Positions 59,197 to 64,000 of a DNA stretch of 64,000 nt are shown piece after piece (the first letter of the stretch is position 1; each line of letters opens with the position of its first letter). The position numbers were made by a program, and so were the translations under genes. The stretch is from Amborella trichopoda (Eukaryota; Streptophyta; Magnoliopsida; Amborellales; Amborellaceae). The DNA lies in contig NW_006497557.1 of assembly GCF_000471905.2 (NCBI RefSeq), positions 1,801,858 to 1,865,857 of the forward strand. The letters run 5' to 3'. The notes below the pieces were generated by a model, which saw only the letters and a list, made by a program, of their open reading frames with translations, did no database searches and was not told the DNA's origin.

Positions 59197-61539
59197 TTAG
59201 TGAATCAACCTCGCCAGCTTGAAGCTCGATAGGGTCAGCCCTAGCAAAAGTAATGGGAGATTTCGAGGTGTTGGTCCCTTGTTTGGGACATGACGCCTTT
59301 CATGGGTTCCGACCATATCGATCTCTAATGTGTCATCTTCATCATATTTGTCCCATTTGGGAAAGTTGTCGAGGTTTGGAGATAAATGGCTTCCTCTTAG
59401 AAGATCTAATAGATCTTCTTCAAGTTCTTGAAAGTGATGATCACAAGCCAATATGAATTGACAGGGATCTTCTTCTTCTTCTCCACGCTTGACCATGTGA
59501 ATGACAACATTTTCTTTTGCGTTGTCTTGAGCTCCCAGCTTTTCGGTTGTGACCATATTTTTAAGGAGTGGGTTTGTGAAGATACCCATCTTTTGACTAA
59601 GCTCTTCAACAGGTTGATTTCTACATGTGACAACGTTGTCCTGCCTATTGATTAACCCCGAAATTACCCATTTCAAATGTATGTTGTTTTGGTATCATGT
59701 GCATGGTTTTGATGCCATTTGCACCACCTGCTCTTGTTCGTGACTTGAAATAGTGGTTCAGATGGGAGCGGTAGATAAACCATGTTTCTTGCTATAACTA
59801 ATTTCAGCACTTTTTCTAGCGGGTCTTTGAATGGAGTGAAATTATCCTCTCGCCTTTGGTTATTATTGAGCGTTGGCTTTAGGCTGACCCCTTCGGTTTT
59901 GGTTTTGATTGTTGTGCTGAGTGGCTAAACCTTGAGCCGGTCCATTAATGATAATCTCATTAACCTGACCAAAAGCCTTCCCCTTGTTATTGTTTTTGCT
60001 CTTATTTTGGGGAGTCATTATTGGTTTATTGTCGGGCCTGCTGCTGAGCGGTGTCCCTCTCGCCCTTTCATGTCGTGCCACCCGCTCGATCATGGAGTCG
60101 AAAGAGTGGGGGATAAGGCCATGCCTGAAAAAGGTCATGTATTCAGGAGCAGTGTTCTCTAAGGCCCTGAAGATTTTGGCTGGGTCTGTCAGTGGGCATT
60201 CTACTACCCGAATTGCTGCCTCGCGGAATCGACAGATGAAATCCTCAAAGGATTCTCCTGGATTTTGCTTCATTGCACTGAGCTCGCCTAAGAAGAGAGA
60301 TCTTGGTGTCAACCCCCACTAGTGAGCGACGAATAGGTTGAACATTTTATCTGAAATGATGTGTGGTTGAGCGGACATTGTTCTTCGATGCCAGTTTAAG
60401 GCCTCGCCGATCAATGTTTGAAAACTATGGCCTTCAGTTGGTTAGACCTGTCTCGCAAAGGTCTCATGGAGAGGAGATACGCGTTGACGTGAGCATCTGG
60501 ATCGCTCTTTCTGTTAAACTTGTTTCTAAATTATGGGATAACAAATCCTAGGGGAAGGTCCTCCATGCCTTCAAGGGTCTCTTGAACATAAGCCATTGAT
60601 CGCTTTTAAAGTGCCCTCTTATTGGGTGTTCGGCATGACAGTAGGCCCACTGGTCGGTGGGCTCCCAAGTGTGGACTGATGAGTCGAGATTTGGGGCATA
60701 TGTTGGCCTGCATGAGCTTGAGATTGATGAGCCATAGTCATCAGGGCGGTTTGATACGCTTGCGTTTGAGGGGCGTACTGACCCATGGGTGTCGCCCCCC
60801 GTTGTAGAAATTGCATGGTTTGTTAGACTGGATGAACTAGAGGGACTTATTGAAGAATTCGCTGACTAAGTTGTGCTAAGGGTAGACCAATGCCACTGAC
60901 TTGATTTGGGTTCGACCCGTAAGCTGGGGCATGAATAGGGTAACTTAGGTCAACTAGAATTTTAAGGGTAGCTTGGACACCTATCTCGCCTAGGGGTCGG
61001 TTTGAGTCGACTTCTTTGCCTCGTACAGTGTTCAAGACATCATGAGTTGTACTACGACGACTCGAGGTAGGGTTGGATCCCCTAGACCTAGGTGGGTCTT
61101 GGTCCTGAGACCGCTGCACCACAAAGTTATCTCGGTTCGAGTTGTGGGAATTGGCATTAGGTGCTGCATGAATTTCTTCCTGCACTCGACTCCTACTTTG
61201 GTTGCTTAAGACCCCTTGCAAGACAACTCTAGGTCGGACCCCTTGATCATTCAGAGTCTTACGGGCTAAACCAGCCATTCGGATCGCAGCATCTTCAGGA
61301 TTAGGAGTGGATACTTGGGACTCTGTCTCTAACTAAAGACCTGGGCACTGGATAATGGATTGGGCTGAGGTCTGTTGATAATTCCAAGGGATTGCAGCAT
61401 ACTGGTCCCTAGGTTTAGGCAGGTTAGGCTTAGAGTCGGCCGTGGAGTAATCATCATAGTCGCTTTGAGTAACCAACATGGTGATTCTCTTTGGTAGGGT
61501 TCTAGAATCTAGACACAGATAAGATCTAAACTCGACCAT
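59197..61539 (-). pseudogene. Gag region of the Ogre-like element
   Basis: The minus strand begins with MVEFRSYLCLDSRTLPKRIT at 61539, then a glutamine- and asparagine-rich stretch with SRSRVQEEIHAAPNANSHN (60847-61278). The gag core follows: PGESFEDFICRFREAAIRV and AERVARHERARGTPL-type words (59863-60312). A segment rich in acidic residues (59197-59676) leads to protease. Gag forms the particle and binds RNA. Broken in several places. Confidence 0.72.
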
Positions 61540-61769
61540 TTAAGGCATACCTATCCTAACTCTAGGGGAAAAACCTTGACTAAAACCTAGGTTAAGATTA
61601 GACTTGAACCTAGACTTGCTAGACTCAATGGGTTCTGGTTCGGACCCTGAACTAGGGTAAGCCCAGTCTAGCTCTAGAGGCAACTATATGCTTAGACATA
61701 TGCTAGAACCTAGACTAAGATCTAGACTAGATGGTGCACGAGTCTAGGCTCAAACCAAGGGTGGGTCAA

Positions 61770-62310
61770 GGTTCGGACAGGGGTATGAGCCTGGTTCGGA
61801 CTTGTACTGAGCTGGGTGCAAGCCTGGGCTTGGACCTAGAGGGTTTTCAAGCTCAGACTAGATGTGGACCCGAACTTGATCAAGATTGAACTAGGAACGA
61901 GCCTTCGGCTCGGACCAAGAGGGGGACCAAGGTTTAGACTTGGGTGTGAACCTGGTTCAGACCTAGGCTAGGCTAGGTACAAGCCTGGACTTGGACTAAG
62001 AGAGTTTTAAGGATCAGACTAGGCATGGACTTAGACTGCATCCAATACGAGCAAGGAACGAGCTTTTGGCTTGGACCAAGAGGGGGCCTAGGTTCGGACC
62101 TGGGTGTGAACCTAGTTCAGACCTAAGCTAGGTTGAGTACAAGCCTAAACTCTAACCTAGAGAGACCCGGCATGGACCTTGATTGGATCAAAGATGAGCC
62201 AAGAGCTAGCCTTTGGCTCGGACTAAGAGGGGGCCTAGGTTCGAACCAAGGCGAAACCCGGTTCGGACTTAGGCTAGGCTGGGTATAAGCCTGAACTTGG
62301 ACCCAGAAGC
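61770..62310. repeat. ~125-bp tandem repeat in the leader
   Basis: About four diverged copies containing AAGAGGGGGCCTAGGTTCG, GTGAACCTGGTTCAGACCTA and GGCTAGGTACAAGCCTGGAC. Confidence 0.78.
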
Positions 62311-62769
62311 TCCAACTGGGATCAAAAGCCGGTCCGGATTGGAATCTAAGAATAACCGATAAGAAATAAGCAAGCAAGCACAAGAAAATGTTTGACTTAG
62401 TCGGATTATGGGTAGGCTTGACTTAAGAGTGCGTTCCTAATTGTTGAAATGCGGTTAGGCAGATATAGGTCCCCACATAGGTCCTGGCCTACTGTTATAG
62501 GATGTTCACCAGGTCCTATTATACGCGGAGTTGCTTTGGGGCAAAGGATTATAGAGGGGAGCTCACAGTTAGAAGTTAGGCGAATCCCAACCACCTTGGC
62601 TCTCAATGCTAGGTTCCCCTCATGCCGTTAACGCGAATTTTGGGGGTTTTCAAAATATTTGTTTGCTGGTTTGCCGAGCATCTTGGTACGGTATGTGCTG
62701 GAGTGTGTAAAGAAGCACACAATCAAAAATAAAGTCAAGCACACTATGCATACAAAATAAGAAAGAAAA

Positions 62770-63145
62770 ATAAGCGAGCGTTCATCACTGAGCGCGCTTC
62801 GAGGAGAAACTCGCTCAAAGCACAATATAGATGGAGGGGTAAGCAACCCCTATCAAGGTAAAGTCAGAAAATTGAGACTAGGCATAGTCCATGCTAAGTT
62901 GAGTGCGGCCTGAGCTGAGGGTGGCTTGAACGGGACACGGTTCAGGGGGAAATAAGTCAGCGTTCGGCATTGATCGTGCCTAGCAATGCTCGCTTCGAGG
63001 CGAAACTCTCTCGGAGCACAGTATAAATGGAGGGGTAAGAAACCCTTAAGAAGGTAAAGTCAAAACAATGAGACCAAGCACAGTCCGTGCTAAGTCGAGC
63101 GTGGCCCGAGTCGAGGGTGACTCGAACGAGACATGGTTCTGGGAG
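62770..63145. repeat. ~200-bp tandem duplication in the leader
   Basis: Two copies share GCGTTCATCACTGAGCG / GCGTTCGGCATTGATCG, CGCTTCGAGGMGAAACTC, ATGGAGGGGTAAG and GAGTGCGGCCTGAG-like words in the same order. Each holds a TATA-like ATATAGATGG or GTATAAATGG. Confidence 0.85.
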
Positions 63146-63953
63146 GGTGCACGCAGCCGTCGATGTATATATATATATTTTTTAATTTTTTTAATTTTTT
63201 ATTCTTTTTTAACTTTGATGAATCATAGTTAAACAAAGCATGGTGAGAGCAGGGAAAACATGACTTCGAGGAAAAATAAAAAACTAAAATAAAATTAGAT
63301 AGCCAAAAACAGAGCAGACCTATCTGAGGCAAAATATTTTTTTTATATTTTAAAAAAATTTATTGTGAGCCAAAATTTGGTGAACAAGCAACCCAAATGC
63401 TCTAGAACAGTTGGGCGACACGGGTGGTGTCACCCTTGCAGGGTGGGCGACACTGGTAGTGTCACGCACACAATTTTTTTATTTTTTTATATTTTTTTCT
63501 TGTTAATATTAATGAAATAATACTATGTTAAACTTGGAAGAAGCGGGAAAAAATATATTTTTGTTGAAATAAATTAAACAGAGTAAACAAACAAAAGCAG
63601 ATACGACTAATCTTTATCAAGTAAACTATTTTTTTGGTATTTTAAAATTTTATTTTTCTCTGAAATTTTGTTTAACAATCATAAAAACGTCCCTAGAATA
63701 TATTGTTTTAAAGTTTTAGTAAATTCTGAAACTTTCAAATTTTGGGTGACATGGGGAGTGTCGCCTTGGATCAGGACGACACTAGTGGTGTCTCCCAGGT
63801 GACACATCCGATGTCGCCCAAATCAAAAAGGGTTTTGAAGCACCGAAACCCTGGATCCTGATCCCCATAGATTATTGGGACTTTTTGTGTCTAATCACAG
63901 TAAAAAATAATGAAATAAAATTGTACTTTGGTGCTTGGATCAAGCTCGAAATG

Positions 63954-63973
63954 CCCCATAGTGGGCACCAAAC
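63954..63973 (-). other. Primer-binding site of the Ogre-like element
   Basis: On the minus strand, right after the LTR end AAACA, the sequence reads GTTTGGTGCCCACTATGGGG. A TGGYGCCCACYGTGGGGC-type sequence is common after the 5' LTR of plant Tat-lineage elements. The matching tRNA was not determined. Confidence 0.6.
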
Positions 63974-64000
63974 TGTTTATGATGAAAATCAAACAGATAT
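63974..64000 (-). mobile_element. 3' edge of the Ogre-like 5' LTR
   Basis: TGTTTATGATGAAAATCAAA matches the edge of the 3' LTR at 46948 (TGTTTATAATGAAAGTAAAA). The rest of this LTR lies beyond the window. Confidence 0.75.

Larger units (their letters stand above)
61540..63953 (-). mobile_element. Long 5' leader of the Ogre-like element
   Basis: About 2.4 kb without a gene between the primer-binding site and gag. It contains GAACCTGGTTCAGACCTAGG-type repeats of 120-140 bp (61770-62300), a 200-bp tandem duplication (62770-63145) and GGGCGACAC palindromes (63413-63830). A long leader is usual for Ogre-like elements. Confidence 0.7.
46948..64000 (-). mobile_element. Ogre/Tat-like Ty3-gypsy element, minus strand, over 17 kb, broken
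   Basis: On the minus strand the order is 5' LTR edge (63974), primer-binding site, long leader with repeats, gag, protease, G-patch-type segment, reverse transcriptase, RNase H, integrase, polypurine tract and 3' LTR (50207-46948). RNase H wording (KEQMIYY, then YISKTMVDYETRY), the G-patch-like segment and the great length point to the Ogre/Tat group. The element inserted into a family-B 3' LTR and is interrupted by a solo family-B LTR. Fossil with numerous breaks. Ogre elements are known to splice an intron out of gag-pol; whether that applied here cannot be told. Confidence 0.85.

Noticed and set aside
1-64000. tRNA, rRNA or other classical RNA genes
   Set aside because: No cloverleaf with A and B box motifs and no rRNA-like stretch was recognised by eye; a dedicated scan was not possible.

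Overview
The window looks like nuclear DNA of a flowering plant with a large, transposon-rich genome. It has one spliced, plant-type pectin-lyase-fold gene. Around it lie long Ty3-gypsy LTR retrotransposons of lineages known from plants (Tekay/Del chromovirus, Tat/Ogre), a hAT DNA transposon with plant-like introns, long AT-rich spacers and a giant ATT microsatellite ending in a 20-base assembly gap. Nothing bacterial, organellar or CRISPR-like is visible. The species cannot be named from this sequence.

Region 1 (1-18606) is a pile of nested LTR elements. The frame is the 3' end of a plus-strand Tat-type element, called family B here: a tandem-repeat-rich 3' leader (10058-14562, interrupted) and its 3' LTR (14563-17408). 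A minus-strand Tekay/Del element (2828-10057 in view) sits in that leader and is itself interrupted by a plus-strand Tekay LTR (1-2827). A second Tekay LTR, solo, with a perfect 5-bp target duplication, sits at 10111-13196. More family-B 3' leader DNA follows at 17409-18606.

Region 2 (18607-30384) is the only host-like stretch. It holds the ATT microsatellite and gap, small tandem repeats, a 1.1-kb inverted repeat, and a minus-strand QRT3-like polygalacturonase gene (21374-26750; three exons that join in frame, with a predicted signal peptide). Upstream lie a probable hAT-like non-autonomous element carrying a poly-A-tailed retroposon, then a 5'-truncated hAT transposon (27955-30384).

Region 3 (30385-64000) is a four-level nest. 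A minus-strand Tekay 3' LTR and chromodomain end (30385-32821) is interrupted by a plus-strand family-B element (32822-46947). That element carries gag-like DNA, an antisense ORF and long 3' repeat arrays, but no pol that I can recognise. Its 3' LTR is interrupted by a minus-strand Ogre/Tat-like element (46948 to beyond 64000), whose RNase H region is interrupted by a solo family-B LTR (53179-56246) with a near-perfect target duplication. All the LTR elements are fossils with many breaks.

The most unusual signals are two arrays of short hairpin-forming tandem repeats at the same place in two family-B LTRs, with different stem sequences; the large inverted repeat just downstream of the QRT3-like gene; copy-specific tandem arrays in every Tekay LTR; and recurrent GGGCGACAC/GTGTCGCCC palindromes in the Ogre-like element.
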